Assembly: GCA_024697645.1 (NCBI GenBank) | Contig: JAILFH010000113.1 | Coordinates: forward strand, 1-64,000 | Source: Prevotella sp. | GTDB lineage: Bacteria > Bacteroidota > Bacteroidia > Bacteroidales > Bacteroidaceae | Direction of reading: 5' to 3' | DNA: 64,000 nucleotides | Shown here: piece after piece, positions 10,028-18,353 of the stretch | Numbering within the stretch: the stretch's first letter is position 1 | Layout: the number at the start of each line of letters is the position of its first letter | Made by a program: the position numbers and the translations under genes | Notes under the pieces: generated by a model | Databases searched by the model: none | Seen by the model: only the letters and a program-made list of their open reading frames with translations | Told to the model about the DNA's origin: nothing

Positions 10028-10783
10028 TTATTTGGCTTGTCTTCTGAACTCAGCACAGGTAATGGCAGTGGCAATCGCCACGTTCAGACTGTCTGCCGTA
10101 GCCCTGTTCTGAGGATAGTTGGGAATGAGTAGACGGCGATTCACACGCGATGCGATTTCGGGTGAAATGCCCTTTCCCTCGTTTCCCATGATGATGAGTC
10201 CCTGCTGTGGCAGTGGTTGTTCGTAGATGTTCTCACCGTCGAGCAGAGTTCCGCATATGGGTGTTCCTGCAGGTAGTGAGTCAATCAGCGCAGCGAGTGA
10301 TGTATATATAATGTTCACGCGAGCAATGCTTCCCATCGTGGCCTGAACTACTTTGGGATTATACACGTCGGCTGTGTCCACACTGCAGTAGATGGTCTCA
10401 ATGCCAAACCAGTCGGCAATGCGGATGATGGTTCCGAGATTACCAGGATCCTGAACACCATCGAGCGCAAGCGAAAGTTCTCCCGTCCATTCAGTTGGCG
10501 CAGCAGTCTTCCTGATGGGGAAGATGCCGACAATCTGCTGTGGATGCTGCAGGAAACTCAGTTTATGAAGTTCCTCCTCGTTGATCTCCGTTATCGACAG
10601 AGTTGGGTAGACTGATGCATGTTGCTCCAACCATTCCCGCGTGGCGAAAACCTCCTGTGCAGGCATCACTTGCAGCAGATCGCCCACAACCTTCGGACCT
10701 TCTGCCACAAACAATCCCTCCTGCTTTCTGTATTTCTTTTGTTCCAGCGAGCGGACGAGTTTCAGTTTCGCTTTGCTAATCAT
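10028..10783 (-). CDS. TrmH/SpoU-family RNA 2'-O-methyltransferase (RlmB-like)
   Basis: 251 residues. An N-terminal substrate-binding domain (about 1-95, starting MISKAKLKLVRSL and EGLFVAEGPKVV) is followed by the SpoU knot methyltransferase domain (about 105-250) with the three conserved blocks: LDGVQDPGNLGTIIRIADWF, IMGNEGKGIS and PNYPQNRATADSLNVAIATAI. These proteins methylate ribose 2'-OH groups of 23S rRNA or tRNA with S-adenosylmethionine; the exact target nucleotide cannot be deduced. It is divergent from the TamL gene; a TACCTTTG box ends only 5 nt before the ATG (see findings). Confidence 0.93.
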   Translation of the reverse strand: MISKAKLKLVRSLEQKKYRKQEGLFVAEGPKVVGDLLQVMPAQEVFATREWLEQHASVYPTLSITEINEEELHKLSFLQHPQQIVGIFPIRKTAAPTEWTGELSLALDGVQDPGNLGTIIRIADWFGIETIYCSVDTADVYNPKVVQATMGSIARVNIIYTSLAALIDSLPAGTPICGTLLDGENIYEQPLPQQGLIIMGNEGKGISPEIASRVNRRLLIPNYPQNRATADSLNVAIATAITCAEFRRQAK

Positions 10784-10788
10784 GTCGG

Positions 10789-10850
10789 CAAAGGTACGAA
10801 AAATTGTTCATAGTTCATAGTCCATAGTTCATAAATTTTTCGTAAATTTG
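10789..10850. promoter_or_regulatory. Back-to-back promoter region with four 7-bp tandem repeats
   Basis: On the minus strand TACCTTTG (10796-10789) precedes the methyltransferase ATG by 5 nt. On the plus strand TAAATTTG (10843-10850) precedes the TamL GTG by 4 nt. Both match the TAnnTTTG -7 consensus. Between them lie four consecutive heptads, TTCATAG, TTCATAG, TCCATAG, TTCATAA (10807-10834). No clear TTTG -33 boxes are seen at the ideal distance. Confidence 0.5.
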
Positions 10851-10854
10851 CGGC

Positions 10855-13086
10855 GTGAAACCCAAATTTGGACTTCCCATTCTGCTTTTCGGGGTCGTTC
10901 TGACGATTCTGACAGGTTGTTCTGCCACGAAATTCGTGCCAGAAGGGGAGACTATGCTCAACTCTGTAGAACTCAGGTCCGACCCAAAGGGATTCAATAC
11001 TGCCCGCCTCGAACCTTATGTCCGCCAGAAGCCGAACAGCAAGTGGTTTTCGCTCTTCAAGATTCCTCTTGGAGTCTATTCGATGTCCGGTCGCGACTCT
11101 ACGAAGTGGATTAATCGCACACTGCGAAATATCGGTGAGGAACCTGTCATTTTCGATACTCTTCAGGCCAGTCTGACCTGCAATGATCTTCAGACTGCTA
11201 TGCGCAATATGGGCTATCTGCATGCAGATGTCGACCTGACAACTAGTCAGAAGGGCAAGAAACTCGACGCTATCTATACGCTGAAGCCAGGTCCGCCTTA
11301 TGACATTCGACACGTTACTTACGATATTGCCGACTCGCGCATTGATTCGCTGATGAGGCAGGAAGATTCCCGCGCGCTGCAGATTCAGTCGGGTGAGGCA
11401 TTTACTGTTGAACGTCTTGATGCGGAGCGCAAACGTCTGACAACATTCTTGATGGACCGCGGTTATTACCGTTTCAACAAAGACTATATCCGATTTACGG
11501 TCGATTCGGCACAGAATAGCAATGAAGTCGATGTAACGCTTCATCTGGTTCCATATACGCCCCCCAATTCCACCTTGCCGATTCTTCATCCGCAATACAC
11601 CGTGCGTAGTGTTTCGTTCTCAGGTGAGGACCGAGGACTTTCTGCAGGATCGTCAAAACTGGGCTTACGTCGGAAGGTGCTTGAGAATAATACTGCCATT
11701 CAGCTGGGACTGCCCTTTAGTAGTGCCGACCTTCAGCGCACCTATAATAATTTCTCTCGTCTGCAGGCAGTTAAATACACCAATATCAAGTATCGAGAGG
11801 TTCCTGATTCTCAGTTACTCGATTGCGACATTATGCTCAGTATGAACAAGCCGTCGTCGATTTCCTTCCAGCCAGAAGGAACCAATACAGCCGGTGACTT
11901 GGGTGCTGCAGCATCGCTCACCTTCGAGAACCGAAACCTCTTCCGAGGTTCTGAGGTGCTGAGTGTACAACTTCGTGCGGCATTTGAGGCTATTACAGGA
12001 CTTGAAGGCTATCAGAATCAGGACTATGAGGAGTATAGTCTGGAAACTAAGTTGGCATTTCCGCGAATGGTTGCTCCGTTCCTTTCGCGTGATTTCAAGC
12101 GTCGCAGTACAGCCACTTCTGAGTTGACGCTGGCCTACGACCTTCAGAACCGCCCTGAGTTCCATCGCCGAGTATTTACTGCCGCTTGGCGCTACCGTTG
12201 GAGCAATCCAAAACGACACGTCAACTATCGTTTCGACTTGCTCGACCTTAACTACGTTTATATGCCTTGGATTAGTTCTACGTTCAAGCACGACTATCTC
12301 GACAGCGTGAGCAATCGAAATGCCATTCTTCGATATAACTATGAGGATTTGTTCATCATGAAGATTGGATTCGGTATCACCTATAGTTACGGCAATCATG
12401 CGCTGCGTGCGAATATTGAGACTTCAGGCAATCTGCTGTCGGCTGTTTCGGGATTGGCCCATTTCCGCAAGAATGACAACGACCAGTACACCTTATTTAA
12501 TATAGCCTATGCGCAATACGCCAAATTCGACTTTGACTACACTCGTCTCTGGCCTTTCGACCAACATAACCAGTTAGTTTTTCATGCTGACTTTGGTATT
12601 GCCTATCCCTACGGGAATAGCACGATTCTTCCCTTCGAAAAACGCTATTTCTCGGGTGGAGCCAACTCCGTCAGAGGTTGGAGCGTGAGAGAACTCGGAC
12701 CAGGTAAGTTCAGGGGAACTGATGGACGTATCGACTTCATCAACCAGACGGGTGATATGAAAATCGACTTGAATCTCGAATATCGTACACTTTTATTCTG
12801 GAAGATTAATGGTGCAGCCTTTATCGATGCTGGTAACATCTGGACGTTGCGCAACTATGCTGAGCAGCCGGGTGGACAGTTTAAGTTCCATCGTTTCCTC
12901 AGTGAAATGGCAGTTGCTTACGGTTTTGGTTTGCGACTCAATTTCGACTACTTCATTCTTCGCTTAGATTTAGGTATGAAGGCTATTAATCCCGCTTATG
13001 AAACTAACCGCGAGCATTACCCAATTCTTCATCCTAAACTTAGCCGCGACCTTTCGTTCCATTTTGCAGTGGGATTGCCCTTCTGA
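10855..13086 (+). CDS. TamL-like BamA-family outer-membrane lipoprotein
   Basis: 743 residues from a GTG start; no ATG upstream would retain the frame, and the first ATG downstream would delete the signal. The leader ends in a lipobox (L-T-G-C, Cys22), as in the Bacteroidota TamL variant of TamA, which carries a lipid anchor. POTRA-like repeats occupy about 30-300, followed by a 16-strand-type Omp85 barrel (about 350-743) with the conserved RYFSGGANSVRGW-like motif (FSGGANSVRGW) and a C-terminal Phe (HFAVGLPF). Role: assembly or insertion of outer-membrane proteins, probably with a TamB partner not in this window. The assignment to TamL rather than BamA rests on the lipobox and length. Confidence 0.88.
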   Translation: MKPKFGLPILLFGVVLTILTGCSATKFVPEGETMLNSVELRSDPKGFNTARLEPYVRQKPNSKWFSLFKIPLGVYSMSGRDSTKWINRTLRNIGEEPVIFDTLQASLTCNDLQTAMRNMGYLHADVDLTTSQKGKKLDAIYTLKPGPPYDIRHVTYDIADSRIDSLMRQEDSRALQIQSGEAFTVERLDAERKRLTTFLMDRGYYRFNKDYIRFTVDSAQNSNEVDVTLHLVPYTPPNSTLPILHPQYTVRSVSFSGEDRGLSAGSSKLGLRRKVLENNTAIQLGLPFSSADLQRTYNNFSRLQAVKYTNIKYREVPDSQLLDCDIMLSMNKPSSISFQPEGTNTAGDLGAAASLTFENRNLFRGSEVLSVQLRAAFEAITGLEGYQNQDYEEYSLETKLAFPRMVAPFLSRDFKRRSTATSELTLAYDLQNRPEFHRRVFTAAWRYRWSNPKRHVNYRFDLLDLNYVYMPWISSTFKHDYLDSVSNRNAILRYNYEDLFIMKIGFGITYSYGNHALRANIETSGNLLSAVSGLAHFRKNDNDQYTLFNIAYAQYAKFDFDYTRLWPFDQHNQLVFHADFGIAYPYGNSTILPFEKRYFSGGANSVRGWSVRELGPGKFRGTDGRIDFINQTGDMKIDLNLEYRTLLFWKINGAAFIDAGNIWTLRNYAEQPGGQFKFHRFLSEMAVAYGFGLRLNFDYFILRLDLGMKAINPAYETNREHYPILHPKLSRDLSFHFAVGLPF

Positions 13087-13128
13087 TGATTCCTGCTTTT
13101 GTTTCTTGAATGATTTTTCGGTAATATG

Positions 13129-13326
13129 GAGCATTGCTTATGGCTTAAATGAGCATTGCTTTTGGCTATAGAAAGCAATCTTCCTGACCCTGTAAAGCAA
13201 TCCTTTGGACATTGCAAAGCAATCCTTTGGACTCTCTAAGGCATTGCTTTATATAGGTATAAAGGTCGTGTCTCTATAGTCGAAAGATATGCTCTATACC
13301 ATCTAAACATATTCTCTTTCATACAT
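13129..13326. repeat. Array A: nine degenerate 22-nt units with a central palindrome
   Basis: Units begin at 13129, 13151, 13173, 13195, 13217, 13239, 13261, 13283 and 13305, each exactly 22 nt, with anchors such as AAGCAATCCTTTGGAC. Unit 6 carries CTTTATATAGGTATAAAG (13247-13264), a 7-bp palindrome with a TAGG loop. Units right of this centre read as the reverse complement of the unit type, e.g. GAGCATATCTTTCGACTATA on the minus strand. There are no spacers, so it is not CRISPR. Confidence 0.8.
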
Positions 13327-13337
13327 TTTCGTTTAAC

Positions 13338-13690
13338 ACCTACCCACCTACCATAACCCCTCGCAAACGCCCTCTACCAAAGGGCTGAGGCAATGGTAGG
13401 TCTTTCTTGCAGACCTACTATACACCTACCATAGACCTACCATCAACTTTCTGCCAGAATCGTCGCTTTGTTTGTAGTTTTTTTCCTCAATGGCGAGCAA
13501 CTAAAATCACCTTTTTGTCTATAGTTGAAAGGGTTTTAATTATAAAATAACCTGTGATAAAGGAACAGGAGAATTTAGTGGATAATGGTAGGTCTATGGT
13601 AGGTCTATGGTAGGTGTTGGCCAAACACCTACCATGCTTCAAACCCTTTGGTAGAGGGCGTTTGCGAGGGGTTATGGTAGGTGGGTAGGT
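13338..13690. repeat. 353-bp MITE-like element with perfect 47-bp terminal inverted repeats
   Basis: Arms at 13338-13384 and 13644-13690 are exact reverse complements over 47 bp, beginning ACCTACCCACCTACCATAAC. Inside are many copies of ACCTACCATAG in both orientations, including a 12-bp hairpin (ATGGTAGGTGTT, about 13607-13635) and a second one at 13393-13421. The internal part is AT-rich with no ORF or transposase. No clear target-site duplication was seen. It could be a non-autonomous mobile element or a large structured intergenic repeat. Confidence 0.75.
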
Positions 13691-13730
13691 CTTTTTGAAT
13701 TTCTTTAATTTTTCTCTCAGAATCTATGCC

Positions 13731-13768
13731 ACAAAAATCCCCCAAAAGTCAGATGTGACTTTTGGGGG
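13731..13768 (-). terminator. Terminator of the TolB-like/DUF6057-like operon
   Basis: A perfect 13-bp stem (13739-13751 and 13756-13768, loop GATG) is followed on the minus strand by ATTTTTGTGG. It ends the minus-strand operon whose last gene stops at 13823. Confidence 0.88.
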
Positions 13769-13822
13769 ACAAGTATTATTGAAGCGTTAGTTATTAGATT
13801 CTAACTTGTGAATGTTTATTCC

Positions 13823-15430
13823 TTATTTGTGGAGGTGTTGCACGTATTTCACAGGCTCGACATCAGTCTTCAGGAGGGCAGCGATGTCTTGCGGTTTGAT
13901 GGTGACAGGACCGCGCATGAACTCAGGAATGTTGTAACTCTTCATCAACTGGCGATGATAGTCGGGATCAGCACAAGGCAGTTCGAAAGGCTTCGTACCC
14001 TTGCCGTTTGCATCGATGTGAGCAATGAACGGACGAGTGTAGACGCCATCGGTGCGACGTGAGGAGAATACTAACCAACGGCCTGTAGAAGACCAAGTGT
14101 GATAACTTTCCACATTATCGGAATTGATTTCCTTGAGCGGACGAATCAGCATTGTTCCTTCGTCTAATTGTTCCTTATTGTGAGCCTTATTGAGCGCCTG
14201 AAGGTCAATCATCCAGAGGTCAGCATCGCGATGCCAGATGTGGAAGCAACCCCACTCGCCAAGGGTAAACATCAGGAAACGACCATCGGGAGAAATACGG
14301 GGTAGTGTGGCGCTCTTGCCAAGAGAGGCTGCGTCGAACACCATCTCGCGAGGACCAAACTCACGGGTCTCAGGGTCGAAGGTCTTGCGATAGATGCTGT
14401 ATTTAATCTCCATTCCGCGCTGAATGGCTTCGGCAGAGTTGACGGTGTCAGCACTGTATTCGAAGTGGGCGCTGCAGTAGTAGAGCATCTTGCCATCAGG
14501 TGCCCAGAACGGGAAGATTTCAAATTCGTGGGGATCGTTCTCAATGTTCATCACTTCCTCGCGATCAACATCGTAGACCATCAGGTCGCTTTCTGAGTCG
14601 AGTACCTCGATTTTATTAATGTCGCGCGTGTGGAAACTCTGCATCGTCTTGTTCGTAGAGTAGGCAATCAGTTTCAGCCAGGGGTGCCACGAAGGATAGA
14701 CACCTGCAGAAAGCAGCGAGTCGTTTGCCATATTCACCTTCTTCATTTCACCATCGTAGGCAATGAAGGTTCCACCATGTTGCTGGCGGGCGTGGAACTG
14801 GAATCGGTTAGGATTCTGCATCTGATAGTTGTGGCAGTTGATGCATTGTCCGTTCACCTCATCGCCACAAAGCATGTTGTCGTAGATGACGCTCTCGTCG
14901 TAAGTCTCGAGCGATCGCTGGCTGATAGTGAGTTCCTCGTAAGTGACATACGAAGGAGATATGAGTCGATAACTGATATATGGATCAATGCTATCGGGCG
15001 AGACAGTGATAGTGAATGGTTTGAAGCGAGTCCACTGTCCGTCTTTCTCAGCATAGACTTCCACTTGAATGTCCTTGCCCGATGCTTTCTGGGTGAGTTG
15101 TTTCCAGTCGTCGATGTCAGGACAAGCCTTCAGGTCCTCACCGCCACAGACAATCTCGTCGTTCTCGAAACTATAGCGTGCAACCATCTGAGACGCAGGC
15201 TGCTGAAGTTCGAACGAGAGCGGTGCGATATTGATGGGCACGGTCACGTTAGTATATTCAGGATAGATCTTTGGCAACTGATCGCTCTTGGTGTAGTTGG
15301 CAGGAACCTTTGCCTGCTGACACGATGCGAGCAAGAGGACGAAAAGGCCAAGTGCTATTGTCAATCCAGTCCGAAACAGACGGGTTGGGAGCGGGAGACT
15401 ATTCTTGTTGTTCATTTTTGTCTTTGTCAT
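13823..15430 (-). CDS. TolB-like beta-propeller lipoprotein with a CxxCH motif
   Basis: 535 residues. A lipobox (L-A-S-C, Cys37 from Met1 or Cys32 from Met6) ends the leader, so it is probably an exported lipoprotein. A beta-rich N-terminal part (about 45-180) is followed by LCGDEVNGQCINCHNY, with C196-x-x-C199-H200, a c-type haem-attachment motif. The C-terminal half (about 215-520) has repeated WD/TolB-propeller blades (YPSWHPWLKLIAYSTNKT, FPFWAPDGKMLYYCSAHF, LPRISPDGRFLMFTLGEWG, YHTWSSTGRWLVFSSRR). Whether haem is actually bound is unknown; a lone motif in a long protein could also be a disulfide or metal site. It lies 19 bp after the large membrane protein and is probably co-transcribed. 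Confidence 0.75.
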   Translation of the reverse strand: MTKTKMNNKNSLPLPTRLFRTGLTIALGLFVLLLASCQQAKVPANYTKSDQLPKIYPEYTNVTVPINIAPLSFELQQPASQMVARYSFENDEIVCGGEDLKACPDIDDWKQLTQKASGKDIQVEVYAEKDGQWTRFKPFTITVSPDSIDPYISYRLISPSYVTYEELTISQRSLETYDESVIYDNMLCGDEVNGQCINCHNYQMQNPNRFQFHARQQHGGTFIAYDGEMKKVNMANDSLLSAGVYPSWHPWLKLIAYSTNKTMQSFHTRDINKIEVLDSESDLMVYDVDREEVMNIENDPHEFEIFPFWAPDGKMLYYCSAHFEYSADTVNSAEAIQRGMEIKYSIYRKTFDPETREFGPREMVFDAASLGKSATLPRISPDGRFLMFTLGEWGCFHIWHRDADLWMIDLQALNKAHNKEQLDEGTMLIRPLKEINSDNVESYHTWSSTGRWLVFSSRRTDGVYTRPFIAHIDANGKGTKPFELPCADPDYHRQLMKSYNIPEFMRGPVTIKPQDIAALLKTDVEPVKYVQHLHK

Positions 15431-15449
15431 ATTGAATCTAGTTGTTGGC

Positions 15450-17396
15450 TTAGTAACTACGCTGGTCGCGTGTGAAGAAATACTCGAAATAGAAGGTGCT
15501 GCCGAAACGATTGTACATGAGCGGCTTCATCTCAGCCTCAGACATGCCCCGATATTGCTGGGCAGCAGCCATGAATTCGTTGTAGGTATCGACAATCTCC
15601 TTGTCGAACGGCATCTTGCTGATGTCAATCTTGTTCTCGAGATTGCCATAGAGGAAAGCAGCCTCCTGGATGTGCTTGGGCATGTGTTTGCCTTCCTGTT
15701 CCATATTCTTTGCATAGCGGAAGAAGCGATTCCAGAAAGTAGGAATGTCCTTGGTCTGCAAGGCGAAGATCATTGACTGTTCCTCAAACTTCGGATCGTC
15801 GCTGTCGCGATTGGCAAAGTAGTCAATGAGGAATATCTCGATGAGCGACTGGTCGGATGTAAGTTCATTGTAAGGCGGCATGAGGTGCTTGATGGTCGAG
15901 AACTCCTCGTTCTTTGCCACAAGCGACGGGTTTTTCACATACTGCTCGAACTGTTGGGCATAGTCGCGGTAGTATTTAGTCTGGCTGAGAATGTCGATGT
16001 ACTTTTGGGCTACGGTCATCTCGCCATTCAGAATGGAGCATTTTAGCATGAACTTATAATACTCGATGCACCATCCGTATTCGACGCCATCTTCCAGACA
16101 CCAACGGTAGCAATAGTTGATGAGGCCGTAGTTGTAGTAGATTTGCTTACCACCAAATTGAGCCATACGGGCTGTGAAAGGCGCATCGCTTGGGCGGTCG
16201 CCATTCTTATAGCAGTACATCTCATCGGCTTGTCGGCCAAGTCGTGCAAGTGCGAGATTCTTCATCATCCACATCATTCGGCTTGGATCGCTGTCGTGGT
16301 CGCGATAGGTGGTGAGAACCTCTTCCCAACGGTGATTCTCTACATCGTTATAGAGAGCCAACTCGGTGTGGAAGTTCTCATCCTTGTACCAGAAGTGATA
16401 GACGCCTGCAACCAATGCGGCAAGGAGCAGAACCTGTGCGGCCAACCAGGGGAAACGACGCTTGACATCGGGTTGACGCTCGCGACGGTAGCATGCTGCA
16501 AAGGCCACGAGTACTGTTACGAGCAGATAGAAGGGAATATAGTAGGCCATGTGGTCTTCGCTGATGCGATAGAGGGGCAGGGCCGTATAGTAGATGTTAA
16601 TGATATTTGTCTGATAGTAGCAGCCGTAGTAATAGGCTAATGGAACAAGGCCTATGGCTGCAAGTGCAACAACCGTATCAATGCTGCGACGTGCGACGTT
16701 GTAATCATCAAGACGCCAGGCCAGAACGGCCATGAGTAGAGCAGCGAGCAAGCCATAGAAACCGAACAGTGGATAACTAATGACGGTGGCTATAACAATA
16801 AAGATGGTACGCAGGAAAAATTTGCGAGGCAGCGCTCTATAAGCCCAGGCAAGGGCAACGGCTACAGCGGTTCCAATGGTGGCAACAAAGAAATTACCGC
16901 GAAGTTTCAGGTAGTAAATCCAGTAGCCGAGGTCGACATTGATGATAATTAACAGGGCAATGGGAACAAGCAGCAAGAGCGTCCACTTCACAGGAATGTT
17001 GAATGTCTGCTTCAGCAGCCACATAAGCAGCAACCACCATAGACAGAGCATCGCAACACCAATCCACGGGTGGTAGAAATACTGCGTGAAATAGGTTCCG
17101 AGATAGGTGAGAAATCCTCCCGATACCACCAACTGCTGCTTGAAGAACAGAGGCGTGTAGAGGAACAAGTCCATTTCCTGAACGCGGAAAAGGAAGTCGC
17201 TCTCATAGCAGACGAGTGCTGCTCCAACGACAATGAGCGCAATGAGCGGAATGAGCATCATTGGCCATTTCAATTGACGGGCAGTAAGCACTTTCGGCTC
17301 TTTCCCCTTCTTGGTCTGCTGTTTGTGGCTGGCCTTCTGAGGAGTGTTGGCAAAGGGAGCCGGCTTAGTCTTTTTGTTTTGTTTGTTTGGTTTCAT
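15450..17396 (-). CDS. Large polytopic membrane protein (DUF6057-like)
   Basis: 648 residues. A Lys/Pro/Thr-rich cytoplasmic N-terminus (about 1-45) precedes about ten hydrophobic segments (about 48-320, e.g. WPMMLIPLIALIVVGAALVC and LLLLVPIALLIIINVDLGYW), then a soluble alpha-helical C-terminal half with TPR-like character (NRxAL-type helices, YKFMLKCSILNGEMTVAQKY). It ends in FYFEYFFTRDQRSY. The gene lies between the GNAT gene (12 bp upstream) and the CxxCH lipoprotein (19 bp downstream). I associate this architecture with the Bacteroidales DUF6057 family, but no biochemical function is known to me. A shorter protein with the same plan and a similar YFFTR ending occurs at 55890-57092. Confidence 0.7.
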   Translation of the reverse strand: MKPNKQNKKTKPAPFANTPQKASHKQQTKKGKEPKVLTARQLKWPMMLIPLIALIVVGAALVCYESDFLFRVQEMDLFLYTPLFFKQQLVVSGGFLTYLGTYFTQYFYHPWIGVAMLCLWWLLLMWLLKQTFNIPVKWTLLLLVPIALLIIINVDLGYWIYYLKLRGNFFVATIGTAVAVALAWAYRALPRKFFLRTIFIVIATVISYPLFGFYGLLAALLMAVLAWRLDDYNVARRSIDTVVALAAIGLVPLAYYYGCYYQTNIINIYYTALPLYRISEDHMAYYIPFYLLVTVLVAFAACYRRERQPDVKRRFPWLAAQVLLLAALVAGVYHFWYKDENFHTELALYNDVENHRWEEVLTTYRDHDSDPSRMMWMMKNLALARLGRQADEMYCYKNGDRPSDAPFTARMAQFGGKQIYYNYGLINYCYRWCLEDGVEYGWCIEYYKFMLKCSILNGEMTVAQKYIDILSQTKYYRDYAQQFEQYVKNPSLVAKNEEFSTIKHLMPPYNELTSDQSLIEIFLIDYFANRDSDDPKFEEQSMIFALQTKDIPTFWNRFFRYAKNMEQEGKHMPKHIQEAAFLYGNLENKIDISKMPFDKEIVDTYNEFMAAAQQYRGMSEAEMKPLMYNRFGSTFYFEYFFTRDQRSY

Positions 17397-17408
17397 TATG
17401 ATTTATGT

Positions 17409-18353
17409 TTATTCTTCTATTTCCCATTCGTATGTGTCGTAGCAAACTGCACGACCGCCAAAGCCTTCTTTCTGGAAGATGAGGTTTTGGTTGAGGCAGG
17501 TGCCTCCATCAGTGGTCGACTTGCCGAAGTCAATGCAGTGAGCATGAGCATATTTGTCGTTGATGATGTAGTCGAACAGCATGTCGAGCACGCCGAGGTT
17601 CTTACCCTCAGGCGATGCTGAAATGTATTGGGTATGAACGACCTGGCCTGTATCGTAAATGAGTGTTCCTCCAAGCATCTGACCTTCTTGTTGGGCGGCA
17701 AAGAGATGAATGTGGTCGGGGAAACGGTTGCAGAGCAGGGTGAGTTCTTCGAGTGAATGAACTGGATGAACACCGTGGGTGCGATAAAGATTCTCGTTGA
17801 GAATATTCCAGAACTGCTTGATATCAGCAGATTCCTCAATGGTAATGCCGGCTGCCTGAGCCTTGCGAATACCTGAACGGCGCGATTCCGTAAAAGGAAG
17901 TCGCTGTTCGCGCAGAATCGCAGAAGACACTTCTCGGGCAGTAAGTCGTGCTTTGCAAACAGTGAAGAGTGCATAGAGATCTTCTTCAGCAAGCAACTGA
18001 TGATAAATCCACGGGGTGGGTTTATAGACAACGCGCTCAATGCCTTCCTCACGAAGATGATGATTGAGTATCTGGAAAATCTCCAGCACGTGAGTTACTG
18101 TGGCACTTTTGTCAGTGATGAGTCCACCATAGGTTAATCCCTGATGTGAGTAGAGAGTGTTGCCCTCGACGTTTGCAGGCAGCAAAGCATGAAGTTTTCC
18201 GTTTCGGTACACCATCAACGAATAGTCGCTGAACCTATCAGAATGATAGTCCATATAGTCTCGGTCGAAGAGGAATGTTCCGTTCTTCGACTGAGCAATG
18301 AACCGATTCCATTCTTCGGTTTGCAAGTGGGTGTATCGTCGGATTTCAATCAT
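17409..18353 (-). CDS. GNAT-superfamily (FemAB-like) acyltransferase
   Basis: 314 residues. The N-terminal part (EWNRFIAQSKNGTFLFDRDYMDYHSDRFSDYS) and the central segment (GIRKAQAAGITIEES, about 155-170; HLFAAQQEGQMLGGTLIYDTGQVVHTQYISAS, about 225-256) match the Acetyltransf_6/FemAB-like fold that transfers acyl or aminoacyl groups. The start overlaps the stop of the upstream ketoisomerase by 4 nt (ATGA), so the two are translationally coupled, and the pair probably acts on the same sugar. A role in N-acylating a 3-amino-3,6-dideoxyhexose would be FdtC-like in outcome but this is not an FdtC hexapeptide enzyme; function is inferred only. Confidence 0.75.
   Translation of the reverse strand: MIEIRRYTHLQTEEWNRFIAQSKNGTFLFDRDYMDYHSDRFSDYSLMVYRNGKLHALLPANVEGNTLYSHQGLTYGGLITDKSATVTHVLEIFQILNHHLREEGIERVVYKPTPWIYHQLLAEEDLYALFTVCKARLTAREVSSAILREQRLPFTESRRSGIRKAQAAGITIEESADIKQFWNILNENLYRTHGVHPVHSLEELTLLCNRFPDHIHLFAAQQEGQMLGGTLIYDTGQVVHTQYISASPEGKNLGVLDMLFDYIINDKYAHAHCIDFGKSTTDGGTCLNQNLIFQKEGFGGRAVCYDTYEWEIEE

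Larger units (their letters stand above)
13087..13822. other. 736-bp repeat-rich intergenic gap between convergent genes
   Basis: No plausible coding frame. It holds, in order, the 22-nt periodic array (13129-13326), the 353-bp inverted-repeat element (13338-13690), and the terminator of the minus-strand operon (13731-13768). The TamL gene has no obvious terminator of its own unless the array serves as one. Confidence 0.9.

Noticed and set aside
10780..11595. A 271-codon minus-strand frame opposite the TamL gene
   Set aside because: It is antisense to a convincing TamL reading frame, has no recognisable domain or signal, and its start would collide with the methyltransferase promoter.
13129..13326. 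CRISPR array
   Set aside because: Units abut without unique spacers, are degenerate, and no cas gene is present; the same applies to 37924-38099.
14630..15475. A 281-codon plus-strand frame opposite the TolB-like gene
   Set aside because: Antisense shadow; the minus-strand frame has a signal, lipobox and propeller repeats, and the plus-strand product has none of these.
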